The notes beneath the pieces were generated by a model, which saw only the letters and a list, made by a program, of their open reading frames with translations, was not told the origin of the DNA and searched no databases. The translations under genes were made by a program, and so were the position numbers. 64,000 bases of DNA. Source: Castellaniella sp047971665. GTDB lineage: Bacteria; Pseudomonadota; Gammaproteobacteria; Burkholderiales; Burkholderiaceae_B. The stretch is taken from positions 1-64,000 of the forward strand of contig NZ_JBKEAA010000012.1 of NCBI RefSeq assembly GCF_047971665.1, read 5' to 3'. Of the stretch, positions 50,516 through 59,456 are shown piece by piece; within the stretch, counting starts at the first letter, position 1, and every line of letters starts with the position of its first letter.

Positions 50516-50902
50516 ATGAGCCAAGCCACCTGGACCATCTCCGAGCTTGCCCGCGAATTCGGGGTCACCCCGCGCACGATCCGGTTCTACGAGGATCAGG
50601 GCATTGTCAGCCCGGCGCGCGAAGGCCGCAATCGCGTCTATGCCCCGCGGGACCGCACGCGGCTCAAGCTCGCCTTGCGCGGGCGGCGTCTGGGATTGCA
50701 GCTGTCCGAAATCGTCACCCTGATCAACATGTACGACCGCGGCGGCGCCAACAGCAATGTGCAGTTGCGCCAGTATGTCGACGTTCTGGCCAGCCATCGC
50801 GAAAAGCTCGAACAGCAACGCCGCGACCTGGACGAAACCCTCAAAGAAATCCGCCAGCAACAATCCAATTGCGAAGCGCTGCTGCTGGCCCGCCAATCCT
50901 AG
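50516..50902 (+). CDS. liuR: MerR-family regulator of leucine/isovalerate degradation
   Basis: This 128-residue protein has an N-terminal MerR winged helix (WTISELAREFGVTPRTIRFYEDQGIV, split by a turn) and a C-terminal coiled coil (ASHREKLEQQRRDLDETLKEI). It matches LiuR, which controls branched-chain amino-acid degradation genes in proteobacteria. A palindromic operator lies just upstream, and liuA follows 11 bases after the stop. No metal-binding Cys pattern is present, consistent with an organic (acyl-CoA) effector. Confidence 0.88.
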   Translation: MSQATWTISELAREFGVTPRTIRFYEDQGIVSPAREGRNRVYAPRDRTRLKLALRGRRLGLQLSEIVTLINMYDRGGANSNVQLRQYVDVLASHREKLEQQRRDLDETLKEIRQQQSNCEALLLARQS

Positions 50903-50913
50903 GAGACCTCCCC

Positions 50914-52092
50914 ATGAATCTGCCCGGCCTGAATTTCGACCTCGGATCCGACCTCGACATGCTGCGCGAGGCCGTCCGCGACTTTGCTCAAGCCGAGATC
51001 GCTCCCCGCGCTGCGGCGGCCGACCGCGACGACCAGTTCCCCATGGATCTGTGGCGCAAATTCGGCGACCTGGGGCTGCTGGGCGTCACGGTCGACGAGA
51101 CCTACGGCGGCGCCAACCTGGGCTACCTGGCGCACATGATCGCCATGGAGGAAATCTCCCGCGCCAGCGCATCGATCGCACTGTCCTACGGGGCGCACTC
51201 CAACCTGTGCGTCAATCAGATCCATCGCAACGGCACCGAGGCGCAAAAAGCCAAATACCTGCCCGGCCTGGTCTCCGGCGAACAGGTCGGTGCCCTGGCC
51301 ATGAGCGAGCCCGGCGCAGGTTCCGACGTCGTCAGCATGCGACTGCGAGCCGAAAAGCGTGGCGACCGCTACGTGCTTAATGGCACCAAGATGTGGATCA
51401 CCAACGGACCGGACGCCGACACTCTGGTGGTCTATGCCAAGACCAATCCGGAGGCCCATCAGCGCGGCATCACCGCCTTCATCGTCGAAAAGACCTTCCC
51501 CGGCTTTTCTGTGGCGCAAAAACTCGACAAACTGGGCATGCGCGGCTCGCACACCGGCGAGCTGGTGTTCCAGGACTGCGAGGTCCCGGCCGAGAACGTG
51601 CTGGGCGAAGTCGATGGCGGCGTCAAGGTCCTCATGAGCGGCCTGGACTACGAACGCGCCGTGCTGGCCGCCGGGCCCCTGGGCATCATGCAGGCCGTCA
51701 TGGACGTGGTGGTGCCCTATGTGCATGACCGCAAGCAGTTCGGCCAGGCCATCGGTGAATTTCAACTGATCCAGGGCAAGCTGGCCGATCTCTACACCAC
51801 CTTGCAAGCCTGCCGCGCCTACTGCTACACGGTCGGCAAGAACCTGGACAGCCTGGGCGCGGGCCATGCGCGTCAGGTGCGCAAGGATTGCGCCGGCGTC
51901 ATCCTGTACTGCGCCGAAAAGGCCACCTGGATGGCCGGCGAAGGCATTCAGATCCTGGGCGGCAATGGCTACATCAACGAATACCCCACCGGCCGCCTGT
52001 GGCGCGATGCCAAACTCTACGAGATCGGCGCCGGCACCAGCGAGATCCGCCGCATGCTGATCGGCCGCGAGTTGTTCAGCGAGACGATCTGA
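50914..52092 (+). CDS. liuA: Isovaleryl-CoA dehydrogenase
   Basis: This 392-residue FAD-dependent acyl-CoA dehydrogenase oxidises isovaleryl-CoA to 3-methylcrotonyl-CoA in leucine breakdown. Signature segments are AMSEPGAGSDVVSM, KMWITNGPDADTLVVYAKT, and the catalytic Glu at about 247 in GLDYERAVLAAGP. That Glu position is characteristic of isovaleryl-CoA dehydrogenase. GNGYINEYPTGRLWRDAKLYEIGAG ends the domain (read as overlapping blocks). AGGAG precedes ATG 50914, and the frame is open to 50869. The MerR regulator lies immediately upstream. Confidence 0.92.
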   Translation: MNLPGLNFDLGSDLDMLREAVRDFAQAEIAPRAAAADRDDQFPMDLWRKFGDLGLLGVTVDETYGGANLGYLAHMIAMEEISRASASIALSYGAHSNLCVNQIHRNGTEAQKAKYLPGLVSGEQVGALAMSEPGAGSDVVSMRLRAEKRGDRYVLNGTKMWITNGPDADTLVVYAKTNPEAHQRGITAFIVEKTFPGFSVAQKLDKLGMRGSHTGELVFQDCEVPAENVLGEVDGGVKVLMSGLDYERAVLAAGPLGIMQAVMDVVVPYVHDRKQFGQAIGEFQLIQGKLADLYTTLQACRAYCYTVGKNLDSLGAGHARQVRKDCAGVILYCAEKATWMAGEGIQILGGNGYINEYPTGRLWRDAKLYEIGAGTSEIRRMLIGRELFSETI

Positions 52093-52124
52093 CCTGTCCG
52101 AACCGACCGAGGAACCGCGCAGCC

Positions 52125-53951
52125 ATGGACGACACCGGCGATCATCGCCACATCCAGCCCGTCGCGCCCCGGGGCCAGTCCCCGGAGGCCGTGGCGCACA
52201 TGATCCTGACCGGATTCAACCGCCACTATTCGCTGTTCCGCTACAGCGCGCAGCGGGCCAAGGCGCTGTTCGAATCAAGCGACTGGCACGGCATCCAGCA
52301 GCTCTCGCGCGAGCGCATCGAATACTACGACACCCGAGTCCGCGAATGCGCGGCCTCCCTGGGTCAGGCGCTGCGCGGCACCACCCCTGCGCGCACGGCA
52401 CCGGACACGGCGCTGACCGACGAGCAGATCGAATTCTGGCAAGCCGCCAAGACCAGCTATATCTCGCTGCTGGCCGGCCACCGTCAGCCCGAATGCGCCG
52501 AGACCTTCTTCAACTCGGTGTCCTGCCGCATCCTGCACCGCAACTACTTCAACAATGATTTCCTGTTCGTGCGCCCGGCCGTGGCGACCGACTACATTGA
52601 CGTCGAGCAGCCGTCCTACCGGGCCTATTACCCGCTGACCGACGGCCTGCTGCCCTGCCTGACCCGCATGGCGGCCGACTTCGGCCTGGCGTCTCCCTAT
52701 CTGGACCTGCCGGCCGATGTGCGGCGCATGGCCCGCATGGGCCTGCGCCACCTGCGGCGCACCCTGCCGCGCGGCCAGGGCAAGCGGCTGGCCCCCGATT
52801 GCCAGATCCAGGTGCTCAACACCCTGTTCTACCGCAACAAGGGCGCCTATGTCGTCGGCCGCCTGATCAACCAGACCGCCATCCATCCATTCGCCGTCGC
52901 GCTGCTGCACACGCCATCGGGCCACATCCAGTTCGATGCCCTGCTGCATACCAGCGACGACCTGAGCACGCTGTTCAGCTTCACGCGCGCCTATTTCCTG
53001 GTCGACATGGAGGCCTCGGCGGCCTATGTCGATTTTCTGTCGTCGCTGTTTCCGCGCAAGCCCAAGGCCGAGATCTACACCACCATCGGCCTGCAAAAAC
53101 AGGGCAAGACCCTGTTCTACCGCGACTTCCTGCACCATCTGTCGCACTCGCGGGACGCGTTCGACTACGCGCCGGGCATCCAGGGCATGGTGATGACGGT
53201 GTTCACCCTGCCGTCCTATCCATATGTGTTCAAGCTCATCCGCGACCGCATCGCCAAGGACGGCATGGACGAGGACACGGTGCGGCGCAAATACCAGATG
53301 GTCAAAAAGCACGACCGGGTCGGCCGCATGGCCGACACCTGGGAATACTCCCAGGTCGCCCTGCCGCGCAATCGTTTCTCGCCGCGCCTGCTCGAAGGCC
53401 TGCGCCGCGAGGTGCCCAGCCTGCTCGAGGAAACCGACGACCTGGTGGTGCTGCGCCACGTCTACATCGAACGCCGCATGACGCCGCTGAACATTTTCCT
53501 GGCCGGCGCCTCCGACGCAGCCCTGGAAACCGCCGTGCAGCAATACGGCCAGGCCATCCGCGAGCTGGCCGCCGCCAACATCTTCCCCGGCGACATGCTC
53601 TACAAGAACTTCGGCGTCACCCGTCTGGGCCGGGTGGTTTTCTATGATTACGACGAAATCCAGCGCATGACAGAGATGCAGTTTCGCCGCATCCCTCCCG
53701 CGCCCAACGAGGAGGCCGAGATGTCGGGAGAACCCTGGTATCCGGTGGGCGCCAACGATGTCTTCCCGGAGGAATTCGAACGATTCCTATTGGGGGATTC
53801 CCGAGTGCGCGCCGCCTTCCTCAAACACCATGCGGCGCTTTTGGATGCACAATGGTGGCAGGACTGCCGTGCGCGCGCCGCCCAGGGTCGCATCGAGGAT
53901 ATTTTCCCCTACGACCAAGCGCGCAGACTGCAGCCGCCGGACGGCCACTGA
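52125..53951 (+). CDS. aceK: Isocitrate dehydrogenase kinase/phosphatase
   Basis: This 608-residue bifunctional enzyme phosphorylates and dephosphorylates isocitrate dehydrogenase to divert carbon into the glyoxylate shunt. The AceK ATP-binding segment APGIQGMVMTVF, followed by SYPYVFKLIRDRI, is present. The kinase-like core includes ERRMTPLNIFL and NFGVTRLGRVVFYDYDE (metal and catalytic Asp/Asn). It lies inside a leucine-degradation operon, which makes sense because that pathway yields acetyl-CoA. The frame is open from 51888; ATG 52125 fits the family N-terminus. Confidence 0.93.
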   Translation: MDDTGDHRHIQPVAPRGQSPEAVAHMILTGFNRHYSLFRYSAQRAKALFESSDWHGIQQLSRERIEYYDTRVRECAASLGQALRGTTPARTAPDTALTDEQIEFWQAAKTSYISLLAGHRQPECAETFFNSVSCRILHRNYFNNDFLFVRPAVATDYIDVEQPSYRAYYPLTDGLLPCLTRMAADFGLASPYLDLPADVRRMARMGLRHLRRTLPRGQGKRLAPDCQIQVLNTLFYRNKGAYVVGRLINQTAIHPFAVALLHTPSGHIQFDALLHTSDDLSTLFSFTRAYFLVDMEASAAYVDFLSSLFPRKPKAEIYTTIGLQKQGKTLFYRDFLHHLSHSRDAFDYAPGIQGMVMTVFTLPSYPYVFKLIRDRIAKDGMDEDTVRRKYQMVKKHDRVGRMADTWEYSQVALPRNRFSPRLLEGLRREVPSLLEETDDLVVLRHVYIERRMTPLNIFLAGASDAALETAVQQYGQAIRELAAANIFPGDMLYKNFGVTRLGRVVFYDYDEIQRMTEMQFRRIPPAPNEEAEMSGEPWYPVGANDVFPEEFERFLLGDSRVRAAFLKHHAALLDAQWWQDCRARAAQGRIEDIFPYDQARRLQPPDGH

Positions 53952-54000
53952 CGGTCCGCCCGGACCGAACCAAGGGACCCCCTGAAAAAGGAGCAACACC

Positions 54001-55182
54001 ATGTCTGAGTCCATCGTCATCGTATCCGCCGCCCGCACCCCCATGGGGGGCATGATGGGCAGTCTTTCCGGCCTGGCCGCGCACGAGCTGGGCGCCATCG
54101 TGATCCGGGCTGCTGTCGAGCGCGCGGGCATCGCCGGCGACGCCGTCCAGGAAGTCATCATGGGCAACGTACTGCAGGCCGGCCAAGGCCAGGCACCCGC
54201 CCGCCAGGCGGCGCTGGGCGCCGGCCTGCCCAAAGGCGTCGCCTGCAGCACCCTGCACAAGGTCTGCGGCTCCGGCCTGAAGGCTGTGATGCTGGCCCAC
54301 GACATCGTCAAGGCCGGCTCCGCCGACGTGGTGGTGGCCGGCGGTCAGGAAAGCATGAGCAATGCTCCCTACCTGCTGCTCAAGGGCCGCCAGGGCTATC
54401 GCTACGGTCATTCCACGGTCTATGACCATATGGCTATGGACGGTCTCGAAGACGCCTACCAGCGGGGCACCGCCATGGGCGTGTTCGCCGAGGACTGCGC
54501 CTCGAAATACAGCTTCACGCGCGAACAGCAGGACGCCTTCTCCCTGGAATCGCTGCGCCGCGCCCGCCAGGCCTCCGAGGACGGCAGCTTCAAGTGGGAA
54601 ATCGCGCCGGTCACGGTCAAGGGCCGCAAGGGTGACACCGTGATCGACACCGACGAGGCGCCCCTCAAGGCGATGCCGGACAAAATCCCGACCCTCAAGC
54701 CCGCCTTCAAGAAAGACGGCACGGTCACGGCGGCCAACGCCTCCTCGATTTCCGATGGCGCCTCGGCCCTGGTGGTGATGAACGAGTCCAAGGCCAAGGC
54801 GCTCGGCGCCAAGCCCCTGGCGCGCATCGTGGCCCACAGCCAGTTCTCGCACGAACCGCAGTGGTTCACCACCGCACCGGTCGGCGCGATCCAGAAACTG
54901 CTGGACAAGGCCGGCTGGAAGGCGGACGACGTCGATCTGTACGAAATCAACGAGGCCTTCGCCGTGGTGACCATGGCCGCCATGGCCGACCTCAAGCTGC
55001 CGCACGACCGCGTCAACATCCACGGCGGCGCCACGGCCCTGGGCCATCCCATCGGGGCCTCCGGCGCCCGCCTGCTGACCACGCTGATCGGCGCCCTGCG
55101 CAAGACCGGCGGCAAGCGCGGCATCGCCTCGCTGTGCATCGGCGGCGGCGAGGCCGTGGCCCTGGCCATCGAAATGATGTAA
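54001..55182 (+). CDS. Acetyl-CoA C-acetyltransferase (thiolase)
   Basis: This 393-residue thiolase has nucleophile C89 (KVCGSGLKAV), H349 in GHPIGASGAR and the second Cys C379 in SLCIGGGEAV. It interconverts acetoacetyl-CoA and two acetyl-CoA. In this operon it would complete leucine breakdown by handling acetoacetyl-CoA formed from acetoacetate. An AAAAAGGAG site precedes the start. It lies between aceK and liuB on the same strand. Confidence 0.93.
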   Translation: MSESIVIVSAARTPMGGMMGSLSGLAAHELGAIVIRAAVERAGIAGDAVQEVIMGNVLQAGQGQAPARQAALGAGLPKGVACSTLHKVCGSGLKAVMLAHDIVKAGSADVVVAGGQESMSNAPYLLLKGRQGYRYGHSTVYDHMAMDGLEDAYQRGTAMGVFAEDCASKYSFTREQQDAFSLESLRRARQASEDGSFKWEIAPVTVKGRKGDTVIDTDEAPLKAMPDKIPTLKPAFKKDGTVTAANASSISDGASALVVMNESKAKALGAKPLARIVAHSQFSHEPQWFTTAPVGAIQKLLDKAGWKADDVDLYEINEAFAVVTMAAMADLKLPHDRVNIHGGATALGHPIGASGARLLTTLIGALRKTGGKRGIASLCIGGGEAVALAIEMM

Positions 55183-55197
55183 CTCCTTTGCAGCCCC

Positions 55198-55226
55198 ACG
55201 GGCCGACCGTTGCACGGCCGGCCCGT
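55198..55226 (+). terminator. Hairpin between the thiolase and liuB genes
   Basis: An extended stem pairs ACGGGCCG with CGGCCCGT, then after one mismatch CCG with CGG, around the loop TTGCA. It is followed by TCTTTC, a weak T-run. In mid-operon it is probably a partial terminator or mRNA-stabilising structure. Confidence 0.55.
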
Positions 55227-55242
55227 TCTTTCAGGAACCAAC

Positions 55243-56844
55243 ATGCCGGTCATCGAGTCCCGCATCAACCCACGATCCCAGGAATTCCAGGACAACGCCC
55301 GTGTCATGCGGACGCTGGTCGACGATCTGCGCGAGCGCATCGCCAACACGGCGCAAGGCGGCGGCGAAACCGCCCGCGCCCGTCATCTGGCACGCGGCAA
55401 GCTGTTGCCGCGCGAACGGGTCGAACGGCTGCTCGACCCCGGCACACCGTTCCTGGAACTGTCACCGCTAGCGGCCCACGATGTCTACGACAATGACTCG
55501 CCCGGCGCCGGCCTGATCACCGGCATCGGCCGGGTGGGCGGCACCGAATGCGTGATCGTCTGCAACGACGCCACGGTCAAGGGCGGCACCTACTATCCGC
55601 TGACAGTCAAGAAACACCTGCGCGCCCAGGAAATCGCCCAGCAGAATCACCTGCCCTGCATCTATCTGGTCGATTCAGGCGGCGCCAACTTGCCCAACCA
55701 GGACGAGGTCTTCCCCGACCGCGACCACTTCGGGCGCATCTTCTACAACCAGGCCGTGATGTCATCCATGGGCATCGCCCAACTGGCCGTGGTGATGGGC
55801 TCCTGCACCGCTGGGGGCGCCTACGTGCCCGCCATGAGCGACGAATCCATCATCGTGCGCAACCAGGGCACGATCTTCCTGGGCGGCCCGCCCCTGGTCA
55901 AGGCGGCTACCGGCGAGGAAGTCTCGGCGGAAGACCTGGGTGGTGGCGATGTGCATACCCGCCTGTCGGGCGTGGCCGACCATCTGGCCGAGAACGACAC
56001 CCACGCGCTGCGCCTGGTGCGCGACGCGGTGGCCCGGCTCAACCGCCCTGCACGCCCCGAGCCAGGCGCCTGGACCGAGCCGCTGTACAACCCCGCCGAA
56101 CTGGACGGCATCATCCCCCAGGACACCCGCAAGCCCTACGATGTGCGCGAGGTCATTGCCCGGATTGTGGACGGCTCCGATTTCGAGGAATTCAAGGCGC
56201 GCTTCGGCACGACCCTGGTCACGGGTTTTGCCCGGATCTACGGCATGCCGGTCGGCATCATCGCCAACAACGGCATCCTGTTCTCCGAAGCCGCCCAGAA
56301 GGGCACGCACTTCATCGAGCTGTGCTGCCAGCGCAACATCCCCCTGGTGTTCCTGCAGAACATCAGCGGCTTCATGGTGGGCCGCAAATACGAAAACGAA
56401 GGTATCGCCCGTCATGGCGCCAAGATGGTCACCGCCGTATCAACGGCCTCGGTCCCGAAATTCACTGTGCTGATCGGCGGCTCCTTCGGCGCCGGCAACT
56501 ACGGCATGTGCGGTCGCGCCTTCAGCCCGCGCCTGCTGTTCCTGTGGCCCAACGCGCGCATCTCGGTCATGGGCGGCGAGCAGGCCGCCAGCGTCCTGGC
56601 CACCGTGCGGCGCGACAACATCGAGCGCAAGGGCGGCACCTGGTCCGCCGACGAAGAGGACGCCTTCAAGGCGCCCATCCGCGCCCAGTACGAGCGCGAA
56701 GGCCACCCCTACTATTCCACCGCGCGCCTGTGGGACGACGGTATCATTGCCCCCTCCGACACTCGCCGCGTGCTGGGCCTGGGCCTGGCCGCCGCCCGCC
56801 ACGCACCCACCGAGCCGACCCGCTTCGGCATCTTCAGAATGTAA
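55243..56844 (+). CDS. liuB: Methylcrotonyl-CoA carboxylase beta subunit (carboxyltransferase)
   Basis: This 533-residue carboxyltransferase moves the carboxyl group from biotin to 3-methylcrotonyl-CoA. It shows the acyl-CoA carboxyltransferase blocks HLPCIYLVDSGGANLPNQ, SCTAGGAYVPAMSDES and LVFLQNISGFMVGRKYENEG, typical of the MCC beta branch rather than PCC. It pairs with the biotin subunit encoded 11 bases downstream. The frame is open to 55210; ATG 55243, with AGGAA upstream, fits the family. Confidence 0.93.
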   Translation: MPVIESRINPRSQEFQDNARVMRTLVDDLRERIANTAQGGGETARARHLARGKLLPRERVERLLDPGTPFLELSPLAAHDVYDNDSPGAGLITGIGRVGGTECVIVCNDATVKGGTYYPLTVKKHLRAQEIAQQNHLPCIYLVDSGGANLPNQDEVFPDRDHFGRIFYNQAVMSSMGIAQLAVVMGSCTAGGAYVPAMSDESIIVRNQGTIFLGGPPLVKAATGEEVSAEDLGGGDVHTRLSGVADHLAENDTHALRLVRDAVARLNRPARPEPGAWTEPLYNPAELDGIIPQDTRKPYDVREVIARIVDGSDFEEFKARFGTTLVTGFARIYGMPVGIIANNGILFSEAAQKGTHFIELCCQRNIPLVFLQNISGFMVGRKYENEGIARHGAKMVTAVSTASVPKFTVLIGGSFGAGNYGMCGRAFSPRLLFLWPNARISVMGGEQAASVLATVRRDNIERKGGTWSADEEDAFKAPIRAQYEREGHPYYSTARLWDDGIIAPSDTRRVLGLGLAAARHAPTEPTRFGIFRM

Positions 56845-56855
56845 GGAGTTCCCCC

Positions 56856-58874
56856 GTGTTCGATACCCTTCTGATCGCCAACCGGGGCGAGATCGCCTGC
56901 CGCATCGCCGCCACGGCCCGCCGCATGGGCATCCGCACCGTGGCCGTCTATTCCGACGCCGACGCCGACGCCCGCCATGTCCAGGCCTGCGACCGGGCCG
57001 TGCGCATCGGCGGCCCCGAGCCCGCTGCCAGCTACCTGCGGGGCGACGTCATCCTGGAGGCCGCCCTGCGCACAGGTGCCCGGGCCATCCATCCGGGCTA
57101 CGGCTTCCTGTCGGAAAACGCCGATTTCGCCCGCGCCTGCGCTGACGCGGGCCTGGTCTTCGTCGGCCCGCCGGTCGACGCCATCGCGGCCATGGGCAGC
57201 AAATCGGCGGCCAAGACCCTGATGTCCGGCGCCGCCGTGCCGCTGGTGCCGGGCTATCACGGCGAGCGCCAGGAGGCCGATTTTCTCCAGGAGCAGGCCC
57301 GCGCCATCGGCTACCCAGTGCTCATCAAGGCCAGCGCGGGCGGCGGCGGCAAAGGCATGCGCATCGTCCACGCCGATAGCGAGTTCCCGGCGGCGCTGGC
57401 TTCCTGCCAGCGCGAGGCGGCCAGCAGCTTCGGCAACGCTCAGGTCCTGGTCGAGCGCTACCTGACCAAACCGCGCCACATCGAAATCCAGGTCTTCGCC
57501 GACACGCACGGCCAGTGTGTGCATCTGTTCGAGCGCGACTGCTCGGTGCAGCGGCGTCACCAGAAAGTCATCGAAGAAGCCCCCGCGCCCGGCATGACGC
57601 CCGACCGCCGCGAGGCCATGGGTCAGGCGGCCGTGGCGGCCGCCCAGGCTGTCGGCTATGTCGGCGCCGGCACGGTGGAATTCATCGCCGAGCCCGATGG
57701 CCGTTTCTACTTCATGGAAATGAACACCCGGCTACAGGTCGAGCACCCCGTGACCGAGGCCATCACCGGCCAGGATCTGGTGGAATGGCAACTGCGCGTG
57801 GCGGCAGGCCAGCCACTGCCGCTGCGCCAGGATCAGTTGCGCATCCAGGGTCACGCGCTGGAGGCCCGCATCTACGCAGAGAACCCGGACAAGGACTTTC
57901 TGCCCAGCATCGGCCGTCTGGACGCCCTGCAATGGCCGCCGCACGTCGTGTTCCAGACCGGTCCCGTGCGCGTGGACGGCGGCGTGCGCGAGGGCGACAC
58001 CATCTCCCCCCACTACGACCCGATGATCGCCAAGCTGATCGTCCATGGTCAGGACCGCGAGCAGGCCCGGCAGCGGATGCTGCGCGCGCTGGGCGCGGTG
58101 CGCGCCACCGGCGTGCAGACCAATATCGCGTTCCTGGGCCGCCTGATGGACGATCCAGCCTTTGCTGCTGCGGATCTGGACACTGGACTGATCGAGCGCG
58201 AGCATGATCGTCTGTTCCCCGCGCCTCAGGCGTGCGGGGACACGACGCTGGCGCTGGCCGCCGCCGCCCTGCTGCACCACGATGGCCTCTCCGGCCCCGA
58301 CGCCACGCCTGACCGTGACCCCTGGCGTCAGGCGGACAACTGGCGCATCGGCGGCCGCTACGAAAACACCCTGACCCTGCTGGACGCCCAGGGCCAACGC
58401 ACCGTGCAGGTCCGTCGCGACGGCTGCGTCTGGACCCTGGCCGTGGACGAACAGCCCGCGCAGTCCTTTGACTGGCAGGCCGAGGGCCGCCACCCGGCCC
58501 ACATCCGCGTGCGCCTGGGCGACGCGGAAACACGCGGCGACATCCACCGGGACGGCCCGCGCCTGGATGTCTTCGCCGAGGGCCGGCGGCAGACGCTGGA
58601 GTGGCGCAACCCGCTCGCCCTGGCGGCCGCCGCCGCCGACGACACGGCAGGCGGACTCACCGCCCCCATGCCGGGCAAGATCCTGTCGGTCGCCGTCGCG
58701 GCGGGAGACGCTGTGACGCGCGGCACGCCCCTGATCGTCATGGAAGCCATGAAAATGGAACACACCATCGATGCGCCGCACGACGGCACCGTCAAAGAGG
58801 TCTTCTATGTCGTCGGCGACCAGGTGACCGAAGGCGTCGTCCTGATCGACCTGGAGGCTGCGGGAGGCGATTGA
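56856..58874 (+). CDS. liuD: Methylcrotonyl-CoA carboxylase alpha subunit (biotin-containing)
   Basis: This 672-residue subunit has biotin carboxylase at the N-terminus (ANRGEIACRIAATARRMG, ATP-grasp ASAGGGGKGMRIV, EMNTRLQVEHPVTE). A linker domain follows. The C-terminal biotinyl domain has the acceptor K633 in MEAMKMEH. The start is GTG at 56856 with AAGGAG eight bases upstream; the frame is open far upstream as a shadow of liuB. With liuB it forms the ATP-dependent carboxylase that makes 3-methylglutaconyl-CoA. The hydratase (liuC) and HMG-CoA lyase (liuE) genes that often accompany it are not in this window. Confidence 0.93.
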   Translation: MFDTLLIANRGEIACRIAATARRMGIRTVAVYSDADADARHVQACDRAVRIGGPEPAASYLRGDVILEAALRTGARAIHPGYGFLSENADFARACADAGLVFVGPPVDAIAAMGSKSAAKTLMSGAAVPLVPGYHGERQEADFLQEQARAIGYPVLIKASAGGGGKGMRIVHADSEFPAALASCQREAASSFGNAQVLVERYLTKPRHIEIQVFADTHGQCVHLFERDCSVQRRHQKVIEEAPAPGMTPDRREAMGQAAVAAAQAVGYVGAGTVEFIAEPDGRFYFMEMNTRLQVEHPVTEAITGQDLVEWQLRVAAGQPLPLRQDQLRIQGHALEARIYAENPDKDFLPSIGRLDALQWPPHVVFQTGPVRVDGGVREGDTISPHYDPMIAKLIVHGQDREQARQRMLRALGAVRATGVQTNIAFLGRLMDDPAFAAADLDTGLIEREHDRLFPAPQACGDTTLALAAAALLHHDGLSGPDATPDRDPWRQADNWRIGGRYENTLTLLDAQGQRTVQVRRDGCVWTLAVDEQPAQSFDWQAEGRHPAHIRVRLGDAETRGDIHRDGPRLDVFAEGRRQTLEWRNPLALAAAAADDTAGGLTAPMPGKILSVAVAAGDAVTRGTPLIVMEAMKMEHTIDAPHDGTVKEVFYVVGDQVTEGVVLIDLEAAGGD

Positions 58875-58923
58875 GCACAGGGGAATCCGGTACACTGTGG
58901 ATGCTAACCGTTCCCTGAACGCC

Positions 58924-59391
58924 ATGTACGACATTCTGGTTTACCTGTTCGAAAACTACTACACGCCCCAGGCCTGCCCGCGCGCCGAGGTCCTGGCGAG
59001 CAAGCTGGCCGCCGCCGGCTTCGAACACGAGGACATCGACGATGCGCTGAACTGGCTGCGCGACCTGGCCAGCACCACGGAACACTGTCTGCCGCTGGCC
59101 GTCATGCGCGATGTCCGGCACGATGCCGCGCGCATCTATTCCGACGAGGAATACGCGGCCCTGGGCACCGAGGCGATCGGCTTCATCAGCTTCCTGGAGA
59201 ACTCCGGCAGCCTGACCCCGGTCCTGCGCGAGATCCTGATCGAGGCGGCCCAGGTCGTGGATCACGCGCCCCTGTCCCTGGCCGAAATCAAGGTCCTGGC
59301 GCTGATGGTCCTCTGGAGCCAGGAGGCCGAAGTCGATCATCTGGTATTCGAGGAACTGCTGACCGACGACGAGAACCGGCTGTCTCACTAG
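58924..59391 (+). CDS. smg: Smg/DUF494 family protein
   Basis: This 155-residue protein matches Smg (DUF494), a small conserved protein of beta- and gammaproteobacteria of unknown function, beginning MYDILVYLFENYY. An acidic helical composition runs throughout (DIDDALNWLRDLA, EIKVLALMVLWSQEAEVDHLVFEE in parts). It is normally found after dprA and next to a topoisomerase gene. Here dprA is missing and topB (not topA) follows after two other genes. ATG 58924 fits the family; an upstream in-frame start exists at 58897. Confidence 0.9.
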   Translation: MYDILVYLFENYYTPQACPRAEVLASKLAAAGFEHEDIDDALNWLRDLASTTEHCLPLAVMRDVRHDAARIYSDEEYAALGTEAIGFISFLENSGSLTPVLREILIEAAQVVDHAPLSLAEIKVLALMVLWSQEAEVDHLVFEELLTDDENRLSH

Positions 59392-59449
59392 GGCCTGTTC
59401 ATCCTCAAAGGAGATCGCGTTGAGCCTGAGCGCTGGTGTGAACAGGTCC
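59391..59449. repeat. Imperfect inverted repeat (GGGCCTGTTCA ... TGAACAGGTCC)
   Basis: Eleven-base arms (59391-59401 and 59439-59449) pair with one G-U wobble across a 37-base loop. The repeat starts at the smg stop codon and ends just before gluQ. The loop holds a perfect AAAGGAG (59407-59413) followed by a 10-codon TTG frame ending at 59452. A second copy of the left arm, extended to 15 identical bases, lies at 60378-60392 on the far side of gluQ. Confidence 0.75.
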
Positions 59450-59456
59450 TAGCCGC

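Noticed and set aside
59420..59452. A 10-codon TTG frame behind a perfect AAAGGAG before gluQ
   Set aside because: It may be translated, but it has no regulatory codon run and lies in a repeat hairpin. It is recorded with the repeat rather than as a gene.
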